From Datisca glomerata (lineage: Eukaryota; Streptophyta; Magnoliopsida; Cucurbitales; Datiscaceae), in the NCBI GenBank assembly GCA_003255025.1, contig QANY01006266.1, positions 1,123,818 through 1,187,817 of the forward strand: a stretch of 64,000 nt of DNA, in the 5' to 3' direction. Positions 25,961 to 39,100 of the stretch are shown in pieces. The number at the start of each line of letters is the position of its first letter. Position 1 is the first letter of the stretch. The notes below the pieces were generated by a model, which worked only from the letters and a program-made list of their open reading frames with translations, did no database searches and was not told the DNA's origin. The translations under genes and the position numbers were made by a program.

Positions 25961-27170
25961 ACCCATGCTTAGCGTTCCACTTGTGATCCTAGATGCAGTG
26001 GAGGATTTTGATAAATGCGCCTGAATGTCCCCTCTCCCTCCATAAGACCCTCTTTTTCTTTCTCGACACTATGATTTCCTAACAAAGTAAGATATGTTTT
26101 TTTAACCTTCAACAACCCAGATATGAGGAACAGAATCAGAACTGGATTCAAGTTTTGTCAAAATATTGGAAATGGTACCATGCCTCTGGTACTTTCAAGA
26201 TCGAATAGTTACAAGATACTTCAATCTTTCAACTTGCTTATATCCCTCAATTTCATTCTCAAAAAGATCACTTCTCTTTCATCTTTAGTTCCTATAGACA
26301 CAAAAAGCATCTCAGGGTTCCCCTTTTTTTGTTCTCTCCCAAGAGCTGATCCCCTGACAACAAAGGTTCGACAGTCCTGCCCTTCACAAGACCAGCCTAT
26401 ACAGTATACCGGAAGAGGATCATCTGACTTAAAATGTGCCAACTATTAATTAGTCAACAATTGAAATCCCGCCCAAATAGTAACATCCATTTCACTTTGC
26501 TATAACTCATTCAACATTATAGTATATTACCAAACTATTTTAAACTCTTAAGCGAGAATGATATTTCAGACGCAGAAACAATTTATATTGCTATTTACTG
26601 CTGAGGATAACTTGTTAACATACTATAAAATTGACATACAACAGTAACAGATACCTCGTTGAAGGTTGAACAAGATCAAAGTGAATTTTATTTCCTGGTT
26701 CACGAGCTAATATACCACAAAAATTGACTAGAGAAAAATGCTGTCCCAAGTTGTGCATGACCTAGTAATGTCAGCATAGCCCAGATGAAGTCAACCCTAT
26801 GATCACACGCAGATTAAGTTGCTGCTTCTCAAAATTTCAATTCCTTCACAAGATGGTTACCATTTGAAATTATGGAGCTTGCTTGTTGGTTTTACTTGTA
26901 AGTATTTGATCCCTTCGGAACTTCAGGAAATGATTACTGAGCAGTAACTCCACTTAATTTCACGGGCCCTTTCCACGCATGGATAATTACTCTCACATCA
27001 ATGGAAGATGGCGAAATTCATATTAAGGATTAGAGCCATAGAAGAACATTAACCTGTGCATAAGACAAGCTGCTTCAATGGGGGAAATGAAATGCCTCCA
27101 CAAAGAATCGAACCAAACACAGCCCCACTACTTTTTATTCCAAGATTCATGTGAATCCATTTGTGTAATC
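25961..27170. other. NUMT right margin and 3' flank of the RNR1-like gene
   Basis: No supportable gene. The first part (to about 26,450) still looks mitochondrial. After that the sequence turns AT-rich and becomes the downstream flank of the minus-strand RNR1-like gene, which ends at 27,171. A poly(A) site for that gene should lie here, but I could not fix one. Confidence 0.4.
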
Positions 27171-30100
27171 TTAATTAATAACCTCCTTAAGAGAAAGAAC
27201 ATCATCACGTGGATGAGCTTCCTCTACTCGAACTTCCACTTCATCTCCTATCTGTGCTCCCACAGATACCCATGCAGAAGCTTGAAATCCAACCTACATC
27301 ACAAACGGATTAACCAACGCATATAAGCACATCAAAAGCATGTTTTAATTACCATTAATTCTTTTATATTCTGTAAAATATTTATTTGGTCTTTTTTTCG
27401 AATTGAGATTTTTTTTGGGGGGGGGGGGGGNNNNNNNNNGGGGGGGGGGGGGTGTTGCCGACTGTCAAATATCATTATCTGTGTTTTCTTCTTTTTTATA
27501 ACGTGGATATCTGGGTTTTACGACCCGACTAGTGCGCGGCAGAATCAAGCACTCCCACAAAGTCCTAAGACGCGACCCAGGTAAATAATGCCTCAGCCCA
27601 AAGTAATCGAGCGAGGGGTGTGTTTCGAACCTAGGACATCAAGCATTATAGCTCTATTCCCAGCTCTCCCCCACCACTTGGCCAACCCCTTAGGGGTCAT
27701 GTTTCTTTCTTCTTCAGGGATTTCTTTTCTGTTTTAGCCCAAAATTCAATTATTGTCACAAACACTGATAATTATAAAAGAAGGATAAGAACTGATCAGG
27801 ACATAAATGAAAATATCTGTAAAATGCTAACCTCAACTAACAATAGGGCTGCAATACGATCTTTAATGAATCTAAGGATCAAAGCACGATATTTAACTTC
27901 TTTTGGTTGCCTTCTAAGGTATTCTAATATCCAATATCGAAGACTGCTGCTGAATAGCTTCTTTGCTAGTCTTATGTTAACGTTTACAGTTGATGCCATC
28001 CCTTCCAACTGACCAGGAGAAAAAGGAGGAGTCTCCCCTCTAAGATAAGCTTTAACCTACAAACATAATAACAACATAACCAAATTATTAAATGTATCTA
28101 TTTACAGGAAAATATAAAAAATAATCAAGTCATTTAGTTATGTGTTTGGCCACACATATGTATGCCATTCTTCTATAAGTAGTTGCATACAGTGATACAA
28201 CATATAAGCACAATTACTATACTACAGATATGCTCCACATCGACCAGATCCTACAGTAACTCCCTTGCATGAAGAATAGGAAGCTTAAAAAGCTGAAAAA
28301 GAAAATCCATACTGTGTAATTAACTGCAGAATAACACGACTTATTCAGAAGCTTGCATTATTTCTCTTTGTTGGGCGAAGATTACTAGAAGCCCGGGCGA
28401 TAGCCATTGGGCATAGATTACTAGAAGCAGATAGTCACCATTGGGAAAAGATGACCAGAAGCACAGTTATAAGGTTCAAATAAAGACATCGTCATATTAA
28501 AAATGGAGGTGGAATCTCAACAAAAGTCGTCATCTGGAGAGCTAGAAGGAGCACCTGATAATGGGCCAGAAGGTCCAAATATCTTCTAATGGGAGACGTG
28601 AATTGAACATACCCAGGAAGTCCTAAAATCCCATGGCGTGTAGGCTTCCCGAAATCAATTTCAGCAGCTCGCATTGTTTTAACGATGGCTGAACTCCTAA
28701 CGGGTCCTTCTGGAAGGTGTGCGAATGCAGATAAGTCGATATTTGATTGGGGCTGTCCTCTGTAGGGCAATGGGATATTGTGGGAAGAACCAAAAGTTGC
28801 TATAACTTCTCCACAAAGTATCATCATCTCAGAGACAAGTCGCATGGCAGAGTCAGCTTGGTTTTCTACGTAGAGATTAATTTCAGGTTCTGGATCCTCA
28901 GGATTAGCCACCTTGATGCGTGTCTCTAACATGCCCGTGTCAACTGCCCCCTGAAATTTTTTAATAATATGAAGGCTGAACATGGAAGATAGATATGTAC
29001 TTCAGGAGCTTATCAGAAGGACTTGAAATATAATAAAGCTGTGCTGTGTCGAATAAGATGAACATCAGTCATAGAAAAAAGTACTTAAAGACGGTTCTGT
29101 TTTGACTGAGGGTAATACTATATTCAAGAAGCCTTAAGTAGAAAAGAGGCACGTGTTCACATATAATATTATGGCGGCTATACAAATAGATAGGATAAGC
29201 CCATGATGGACTCTTATCTGCGGTTATCATTAAATTGACAAGATGGTAGTCTACCAGGTTCCAGGATGGGTTTAATGCTCTGAACTTCTAACTGCTTTCA
29301 TTATATACCAACTACGCTACCAAGACGAAGGTTATTTTTAGAAAGCATGAAAGGCTTAATAGCGTTTTTCTTTTGCTTTTCACTTAATTACATAATTACC
29401 AACACAAACATAAGAACTTTAAACCATTGTGGACACTTAAACATAAGTCCTATTTGAGCACAACCTGTTGGCGGCGCCATTGTAAACGCAATGTTGCAGC
29501 CTCCGAGAGAATTTTGAGTTCAGCCTCCTCTTCCAAATTCAAGTTAAGCAACTCAGATGCACTTTCATATGTCAGCATATAGGTTGGTTTGATAAATGAG
29601 TTGACCACAGAGTATTCTGCAATGCTATTGAACCATAAAAGCTTCAGGGGAATACATACACAATACGTAATGATATCTTTAAAAAAAGCAAGAAGTTATC
29701 TTGTCATAAAATTGGTAACACCATTTTCAACGTTTACCTGCCATCAGAATAAAGCACAACGGAAACGGATACAGCCCTGCAAGTCTCACCCTGTTTCAAA
29801 CTCATACCCTCCATGGCAAGTTTCTCTGGAAACATAGGATAAGTCGCAGTGGGCAGAAAAACAGAAGTTCCTCTCTTCATAGCTTCCCTACACATCATGG
29901 ACCATATTTAAAAGCGAGCATAGCATCCTTAGGATGTTTAATATCTGAAGTTACCTGTCTACCACACTCCCCGGTTGAACATATCTAGCTGGATCTGCAA
30001 CATGTATCCAAACTCTAATCCGGCCATCTTGCAACCTTGTTGCACTCAGGGCATCATCAAGCTAAATATAATTATATAGTAAGAACATGTGGTAACCAGC

Positions 30101-33100
30101 TTCGAAGGATTAGCAAAGCAATCTACATTACTTTCAATTATCTTCAAGAGATGGGAAAGGAAAAATTTACCTCATCGGCCTCATCAACATCAATGGCATA
30201 CACCTTCAAGTGAGTGAGATCCTTCCTGTAAATCTAATCATAGAAAATCCATATGAACATCTAAAAAATAATAAGTTTATTCAGTATGTAATGAACTGAT
30301 TATGGAGCAAAATTATCCAATCTTCAACATTATTTCCTCTAATAAAGAAAAGCAGGGGAGGAATAACAAGAATCTCAAAATTGCATGTAATAATCTAAGA
30401 TAATTATCTATTCTGTAAACAAATATTCTTCAGAAATCAGAAGTATATGAATAATCTCATATCATGCATAAAAAGTGGAATAAGTCTGCGTGTCATAGTA
30501 ATAACTTGAAATAAGGATAGAAATTAGTCTTACCTCATCGGCATCAGGTGCTTCTAATAGAAGAGTTTCAGCAGCTGATATAATATCATCAGAATGATTG
30601 GTCCGGATGTTTAACTTCAGAAGATCAAGATTGACATGGAACGGGAAATATCCTATTTCTATGAGAAGATTTAATGCTGATGATGCTGTTTTCACAAGTC
30701 CCATTGCCTTAAGGATCTGACAAATACATAAACATACTATACTAGAGTAAATATATAAGAAAAGCCATTTACCGAATATATATATATAAGAAAAGCATAT
30801 TATGTAGGATAAGGCTATTTGTTTCTTATATAACATTAGGATATTGGGATCATATGAGAACAACCAGATTCAAATAGTATTATTTTTATCAGTTTCAAAT
30901 ATTATAAACGCGTGATCTTTTCAACTAATCTTTCTTTGTACAACGCAAGTCAATCTCCATCAGGCATGGTTATGACATAAGAAATACACATAAAACTCAA
31001 AACAATATTGATCAAGCAAGGAAGGTTACCATTCCTGCAGTTTTCCTTTGCTCATCACTTTCACATTCATCAATAGCATATGATTCAAGAGACTCAATTT
31101 TCTGTTTGCTTTTCTCATCAGCAATCCAAGAAGATTTGGGTGGTTTAGTCCCCAGAGGCATGGCCTTAGCAGATCTTAGTAATTCAACAAAGTCCTGAAG
31201 TTCTTTATCAGCAGCCTCTTTCGCAAGCTTTCTGCGTAGAAGTTCTTTTACCTAAATTGTAAACATATCAATTAGGTATCAGCCATTAAAGCATGAGTCA
31301 GGTTCTCTTGGATTGGAATATCAATGTTAGTAAGGTTGTTCACTAAATCAACTGGTTGTTAACAAATACCATCTCAACAACAAATTACATAATTCAAATT
31401 GCAATTTTCAAACTGAATATTAATTAACTAATTTAGATCGGTCGATCAGAAAAAAGAGTATTCAATTTAGCAGTACAGTTTGCGTGGCTTTACTTAATCC
31501 AATTCTAAATTGGCAGCTCCATACGATAGTGGAAATGGTAGGAGGAGCTTATTTTACAAATGAATAATCATATAGAAAACAAGAACGGTAACTTTCAGCA
31601 AAGTAAAGTCCAGCAGTTGAAGAAAAGTTGGCAATTGTTTTCACTTCAAGACTTGATTGCAAATATTAAATATTGTTGGAAAAGATTGAGATATTAAAAA
31701 GGAAAAGTGGTGTGTGAATGAAAGTGTGAAAGATAATGTGGGAAGTCGCCCCCACGTGGAAAAGATGAAAGAAAGTTGTGGGGTTTATAAACCCAACACA
31801 ACTCCCTTGGGGTCCCCAAGGGGCACCCCACATTTTGTGGGGAAGGGAGGGCTTAGATGGCACATGGTCCTCCCCACACACGCGCGCCCGCCGTCCGGCC
31901 GGCTCGATTAATTTTTTTTTGCTAAAAAATTTATCTTATTTTCCTTGGAGAGCAAGACTTTGAATCTGTAAAGGCAGTTTAGCTCTCAACGTTCATGTGC
32001 TTTGAATTTTACAAAGCAGTAAGCCTCAATGATCACAATCTCCCCTCTTCATGCAACCTCTTATCTACACGTTCTTGAACTGCATTGCTTGCAGTTCAAG
32101 CAACCCTCCTCTACAAATAGAGGTGTTGGACATAGTTCAAAAAACAACATCAACACACTGCTTTCATTGCTATCACACTGCCATTTTCATTTTTAAGTCT
32201 GAGAGAAAAAATAATATGAGTTCTGCTAGAGATTGAGCGGCTGGTTAATGTTCTTGATCTGAGATTGTTGTATCCTGCAGAGACAATCGCCGTAGTCTCC
32301 AAGCACCGTGTGGAGGACGAATATTGTCTTTAGGACATTGCATTCGTGCAATCCTCGATCTGTTTTCTTCATCGTTCATCATTTATTTTTAGTTATTTTC
32401 GTTGTAATCGTTTGTCGTTAATTTCCGTTGTAATTGTTCACTGTTTGAATTTTCGATTGTAATTGTTCTCAGTATCAATTTTGGTTTATGCAAAATTCGT
32501 GCTCCATTTCCACCAAAAATCTAAAGACAGTATTCATGGAGCAAACCGCCGCAATCAAAGTCGTGCATGCTGAGAAGCCCAAAAAATTCAAAAGCAAAGA
32601 TTTTAAGCGTTGGCAACAAAAAATGGTATTCTATCTCACAACCCTGAACCTTGTGCATCTGCTGAAGGAGGACTGCCCTGTCAAAGAGACCGAGTCTGCA
32701 AAGGAAGCATGGATGCACTCTGATTTCCTCTGCCGCAATTATATTCTTAACGGTATTGTAGACACCCTCTATAACGTCTACTCGCCATTAAGGACAGCCA
32801 AGGAATTATGGCAAGCCCTGGAAAATAAGTAAAAGACCAAGGGTGCTGGGACGAAGAAGTTCATTGTTGGGAAGTTTCTGAAGTATGAAATGGACGACAA
32901 AAATACTGTCGTAAACCAAGTGGAGGAGTTGCAAATTATCATCAACAATTTGAAGACCGAAGAAATGATCATTACCAAGCCATTTCAAGTTGCTGCAATC
33001 ATCGAGAAGTTGCCGCCATCATGGAAGGAATTCAAAAGCTACCTTAAACACAAGTGTAAGGAGTTGGGTATGGAGGATCTGATCGTGAGGCTAAGAATTA

Positions 33101-36100
33101 AGGAAGATAACCGTAAGAATGACAAGAAGCCGGCGTAGGCGACCTATGGGATGAAAGCGAACGTGATAGAAGGTGACAAATTCAACCAGCCCAGCAAGAA
33201 AAGGAAGACACTGCCAAGCAGTGCTCAGAAAGGTAATTCTAAAAAACGCATTAAGGGCTGTTACTGGGTGTGCGCTAAAGCCGGACACAGAGCGAAGGAC
33301 TGCCGTAAAAAAAGACTAGAACAATGGTTAACCACCCCAGGAACAGCAACAAAGGGAACCATGCAAATATGATAGAGATTGACGATCTCTGTGCTATGGT
33401 CTCCGAGATATGTATGGTCACTGACACCAAAGATTGGTGGGTTGACATTGGTGCTACGAAGCACGTGTGCAGTGACAAATCTGTATTTTCAGCCTATCAA
33501 GAATTGAAAATGGTGAAGCTCTCTATATGGGGAACGCCTCAGAGGCTGTTGTAAAGGGAAAAGGAAAGGTTGTGCTGAAGTTCACCTTCAGGAAACAACT
33601 CACTCTCCTCGACTTTCTCCACGTGTCTGAAATTCATAGGAATTTGGTTTCAGGATCTCTTTTATGTAAGAATGGATTTAAACTTATGTTTGATGCTAGC
33701 AAGTTTATTTTGACTAAGGGAGAGAAGTTTGTTGGGAAGGGTTATAGTTCTGATGGGCTCTTTAAGCTTAATGTGTCTACTGTAATTTCAGCTGCTATTA
33801 ATGAAAATTCTGCATCTTCCGTTTATATCGTTGAGTTATCTAATATTTGACATGCTAGACTAGGACATGTTAATTTTCGATCCATGCAACGTATGATTAA
33901 TTTAGAACTTCTGCTTAGATTTATCTTAGAAAAAATAAATAAATGTGAAATTCACGTAGAATCTAAATTTGCAAGTAAATCGTTTAAATCTGTAGAAAGA
34001 ACAGATGAATTACTTGATTTCATATATAGTGATTTATATGATCTGAAATTAACTAGTAAGGGAGGTAGAAAATATTTTGTTATTTTTATTGATGATTTCA
34101 GTAAATATTGCTATATATATTTGCTTCATTCAAAAGACGAGACTTTAGATATGTTTAAGACATACAAATCTGAAATTGAAAATCAACTTAATAAGAAGAT
34201 CAAGGTGCTTAGATCTAACCGATGTAGAGAATATGACTCCACGATGTTATCTGAATTCTGTGCTCAGCATGCAATAGTGCATCAGACTACTGCACCTTAC
34301 ACGCCTCAACAGAATGGAGTGACTGAAAGGAAAAATAAAATTCTGAAAGATATGGTGAGCTGTATGTTAAACAGTTCTGGACTACCCCATAATTTGTGGG
34401 GGGGAGGCTTTGCTTACGGCCAACACCATACTGAACATGATTCCACATAAGACCAACAAGTCTCCTTATGAAGTGTGGAAGTGGAAGTTGCCTTCCTATA
34501 AAATCCTAAAACTATGGGGGTGTCTCGCAAAGGTACAAGTATTGTTGCCAAAGAAAGTCAAGCTTGGACCTAAGACTGTAGACTGTGTTTTCATTGGATA
34601 TGCATGTAACGGTGTTGCATATAGATTTTTAGTGATTAAGTCAGAAATTTATGACATAAGTACCAATACCATAATGGAGTCTGTTAATGTTGAATTCTTT
34701 GAGAATGTGTTTCCATTTAAGGAAGGAATATACAATCAAACTGTCAAACGAAGTTTAGACGAAAGTTTTTCTAGAGCTCAATTGATGAAGAATCTAAACC
34801 TGAGCCTAGAAGAAGTAAACAAGCTAAAACGAGCACCTCATTTGGTCCAGAGTTTCTATCATACTTGACGGAAGCAGAACCTCAAACTTATAAGGTGGCA
34901 ATGTCCAACTCTGAGACTCTCTTTTGGAAGGAAGCAGTTGATAATGAGATAGATTCCATTATGCAAAGCAATACATGGATGTTGGTTGATCTCCCTCCTG
35001 GGAATAAACTAATAGGCTGCAAATGAATTTTCAAAAGAAAGCTGAGAGCTGATGGTACTATTGAAAAGTACAAAGCTCGGTTGGTAGCTAAGAGATATCG
35101 ACAGAAGGAGGGTATAGACTTTTTCGATATCTATTCTCCAGTGACGAGAATCACATCCATCAGAATGTTGATTGCACTTGCTGCTTTATATAATTTGAAA
35201 ATTCACCAAATGGATGTAAAAACTGCTTTCTCAAATGGAGAATTGGACGAATAAATCTATATAGAACAACCTGAAGGGTTCGTGGTTAAAGGCCAAGAAC
35301 GAAAGATCTGTAAACTTGTCAAATCCCTTTATGGGTTAAAACAAGCGTCAAAGCAATGACATGAGAAGTTTGATAACACTCTGGTATCTAATGGCTTTAA
35401 GATAAATGAGTGTGATAAATGTGTCTATGTTAAGGGTACTAGTGATCAATCTGCCATAGTATGCTTATATGTAGATGACATGCTTATATTGGGAACGCAT
35501 AAGGATATAATATCTTCTACGAAAAGGATGTTGAGTTTAAATTTTGACATGAAAGACTTAGGTCTAGCAGATGTCATTCTTGGAATTCAAGTAAAGCGAA
35601 CTAAAGATGAATATATCCTTACTCAGTCCCATTATATAGAAAAGATCCTAAAGAGGTTTGGGAAATTTGAAAGCAAACCAGCGGTAACTCCTTTCGACCC
35701 AAACTGCAAGTTAAGGAAAAATGATGGAGTTGGAGTACTCACGAGTAATTGGTAGCCTAATGCATATCATGAATTGCACTAGGCCTGATATAGCCTATTT
35801 AGTAGGAAGGCTTGCAAGTTATACAAGTAATTCTGGACGTGATCACTAGAATGCATTAGTTACAGTACTAAGGTACTTAAAGTTCACTATGAACTATGGA
35901 TTACACTACTCAAACTATCCACCAGTGATAGAAGAATTTAGAGATGCTAATTGGATTTTTGACAGTTCAGAGACTAAATCTACTAGTGGATATGTTTTTA
36001 CCCTAGGTAGTGAAGCTATCTCATGGAGGTCTACTAATCAGACATGTATAGCTCGTTCAACTATGGAATCAGAATTCATAGCTTTGGACAAGGCTTGCGA

Positions 36101-39100
36101 AGAAGCATAATGGCTAAGAAATTTCCTAGAAGATATTCCAGTATGGCCAAAACCTGTGTCGGCAATATGTGTTAATTGTGACAATATGGTTGCAACATTT
36201 AGAGTGAAAAATAACGTGTATAATGGTAAGTCTAGTAGATGGAGACATAATATCATTAAGCAGTTGCTCTCTAATGGAGTGATTTTTTTAGACTTTTTAT
36301 AAGGTCAAAGGAGAATCTTACCGATCCTCTGACAAAAAGCTTGTCAAGGAAGCTAATAAAACAAACATCGAAGGGAGTGGGACTAATGCCTATTCAATGA
36401 ATCATTTAGGTGGTAACCTAACCTAATTGCTGGAGATCCCAAGATCTAGGTTCAATAGGTAAACTGGCAGGAATGATTCACGTTGACACACAGAGAAACC
36501 TATGGTTTCTTCATGTTCCTATGATGTAAAGATAGTGTGTTATCTGTCGACGTAAAATGGTGTATTTAATGACATTGATGTTTTGCTTGCAAGAGTAGTG
36601 ACAGAATACTCTTAATCTTTGTCACCTATATGAGAGTAGAGGTAGCGTTGCTTCTATTAGAGATCACAATGGCTTAACCTCTCTAAAGCTCTCACGAACG
36701 CGGGATCTGTTCAGAACAAAATGAATAAAAGCGTATGAGCTCTGATGTATTAAGAGGAGATATGTGTGAAATTTATTGTCTCGATTTATCTCAGAGGAAG
36801 TTCAGTTCAAGAACGTAGTTCACTGTTCTTCAGAATAAATCCGATGAATTCTCACTACGAAAGGTTCAAGTCCAAAAGACACCTCTCCTGATGCATATCT
36901 CATCTGTTTCTCTCTCCTACTATTGTTGTCTAGTTAAGACACATTTCATTCATGGGGGGATTGTTGGGAAAGATTGAGAAATTAAAAAGGAAAAGTGGTG
37001 TGTGAATGAAAGTGTGAAAGATAGTATGGGAAGTTGTCCCACATGGAAAAGATGAAAGAAAGTTGTGGGGTTTGAATCTGTCAAAGGCAATTTAGCTCTC
37101 AAAGTTCATGTTCTTTGAATCTGTCAAGGCAATAAGCCTCAATGATCACAATCTCCCTTCTTCGTGCAACCTCTTATATGCTCGTTCTTGAACTACATTG
37201 CTTGCAGTTCAAGCAGTCCCCCTCTATAAATAGAGGTGCTGGACACAGTTCAAAAAAACAACATCAACACACTGTTTTCGTTGCTATCACACTGCCATTT
37301 TCATTTTTGAGTTTGAGAGAGAAAATATTGTGAGTTCTACTAGAGATTGAGAGACTGGTTGTTCTTGATCTGAGATTGTTGTATCCCGCAGAGACAATCG
37401 TCGTAGTCTCCAAGCATCGTGTGGAGGACGAATACTGTCTTTAGGACATTGCATTCGTGCAATCCTCAATCTATTTTCTTCATCGTTCATTATTTATTTT
37501 TAGTTATTTTCATTGTTATTATTTTTGTTGTAATCGTTTGTCGTTAATTTCCGTTGTAATTGTTCGCTGTTCGCTTTTTTGATTATAATCGTTCTCAGTA
37601 TCAAATTTGGTTTATGCAAAATTCGTACTCCATTTCAACCAACAAATATAACCCTCATTTTTACTTCTGTGCTGCAGTACCAGAATGGAGTATTGACAAC
37701 ACATATTTCAGCATATAAACGAACATGAAATAACTTGAAATACACAAGATCTTGACCAGTGGCTTCGTGAAACTGGCCACCATTTGATCATAAATCATGT
37801 TTCTTTAGAAGTGGACCGACCAGACCAAATATTTAAGATTCCCTCCAGCAACAACGTTGGAAACAACCAATTTACAAGTTATTATATCTAGTGTAACATC
37901 AAGGTTCAAGTCCATGATCATGCAGAAACATTTAGTAAATACAAAAAATAAAAAATAAAGAAACAACAATGTGAAGGATGCTAAATGACAACGCAGCACA
38001 AAAATATAAGGCCTAAAGCACACCTGTTCAGTTGGCCTTGGACCATATATGGATCGCGAACCTTTAGTCTCCAGAGCAGTGAAATATATTTCATCCCTTG
38101 ACAGCAAAAGATGTGCACAATAACTCTCAAGTGGTTCCGCACTACCAAAAATCATCTGTAGAATGGTCTGAAGTCAGTAAATGATCAGTTTCGAGATATG
38201 ACTTCTATCAGTACATTACCTCAGCTAATTCTTCTGTTGTCATTGATTGATTCTTTTCAAGAAGCTCAAGCCAAGCAAACTCTAGCAACGTCAAATCCTG
38301 CAGTCAATGGATATTGGCTTAACTAAATATCCACGCCACCTGCTTACAAAACACAGGTGTGTTACTATAACTGTACCAAGTTATCCTCAGCTTTCTGAAT
38401 GAAGGCCGAAATTTCCGCATGGTCAAAATTTTCTACACCTGGAACAATATATGTTATTTGTTGTGGCTTGATGGATGACATGACACCATTCTGACATAAA
38501 ACCCACCAGAAATAAGGTTAGATTAGACGGAAATCCTACGAAGTCTAGTGAGTGGTGAAAGAAAACTAGAAATCCACCATCTAGCAACCTACTCAACATG
38601 CTCAATCAGTTATAACCACTAAAACCTGATCAAACACCATCCAATTTTTCTTGCCATCAGGTCTCTGTGCAACTGCTAGCAAAATCCTATCAGAATCCTT
38701 CTTGAACTCCAGAAGCGACCCCTTTTCCAAGACCTGGTTCACAAGCTTAACTTCGAGAATATGTCCACCGGTTGTTAATCGGGTTCTGCAAAAACGCTAA
38801 TTTACTTCTTGTTAATTTAATGACATGTATTTTTGAGGTGAGAACATGATTTCATGACCTGCTATGCCCAAATAAGAATTAAGAGTTATAATGTGTTACT
38901 TCGTTTCCAATGTGTGTGGCTTCCGCAAATTAAAAGGGGATGCACCCAGTAAGGCAACAACACTCGAATTGCATAATTACATCCCTAAGAAAGAGGCAAT
39001 GTCTAATTCCATCTGTAACTAACGTGCAAAATTTACTGAAAGAAAACGCAGATTAACGTAATAAGAAAAGAAACCATAGCTAGAGATTCAGAGATTGGGT

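Larger units (their letters stand above)
14240..26450. other. Nuclear insert of mitochondrial DNA (NUMT), about 12 kb
   Basis: The block contains the 3' domain of a plant mitochondrial small-subunit rRNA, followed in the canonical order by a mitochondrial 5S rRNA fragment. It also holds mitochondrial short-repeat sequence (for example 'gcgctaacgcgcaacgact' near 14,997) and an organelle-type reverse transcriptase relic at the right side. Base composition is higher in GC than the flanks. Both rRNA relics are damaged, and several normally invariant CpG sites have become TpG or CpA, which argues for long nuclear residence rather than a stray organelle contig. End points are estimated from composition: the left end lies between about 14,200 and 14,380, the right between about 26,000 and 26,600. 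No tRNA or complete mitochondrial protein gene was recognised. Confidence 0.7.
31674..37644 (+). mobile_element. Copia LTR retrotransposon (Copia-1) inserted in RNR1 intron 5
   Basis: The element starts TGTTGG (31,674) and ends ACCAACA (37,644). It is flanked by perfect 5-bp target duplications AATAT (31,669-31,673 and 37,645-37,649). LTRs are 31,674-32,518 and 36,962-37,644. A polypurine tract 'catgggggga' precedes the 3' LTR. Coding order gag, protease, integrase, RT, RNase H identifies Copia. It is antisense to the host gene. Many stops and frameshifts make it non-autonomous. The pre-insertion intron would have been about 0.8 kb. Confidence 0.92.

Noticed and set aside
14240..26450. Mitochondrial contig wrongly joined to nuclear DNA
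   Set aside because: Truncated, CpG-decayed rRNA relics and dead coding sequences argue for real nuclear residence. Not excluded for parts of 19,884-25,149 without read data.
28370..28470. Three similar 'gattactagaagc' blocks in an RNR1 intron
   Set aside because: Short and irregular; probably chance or minor local duplication.
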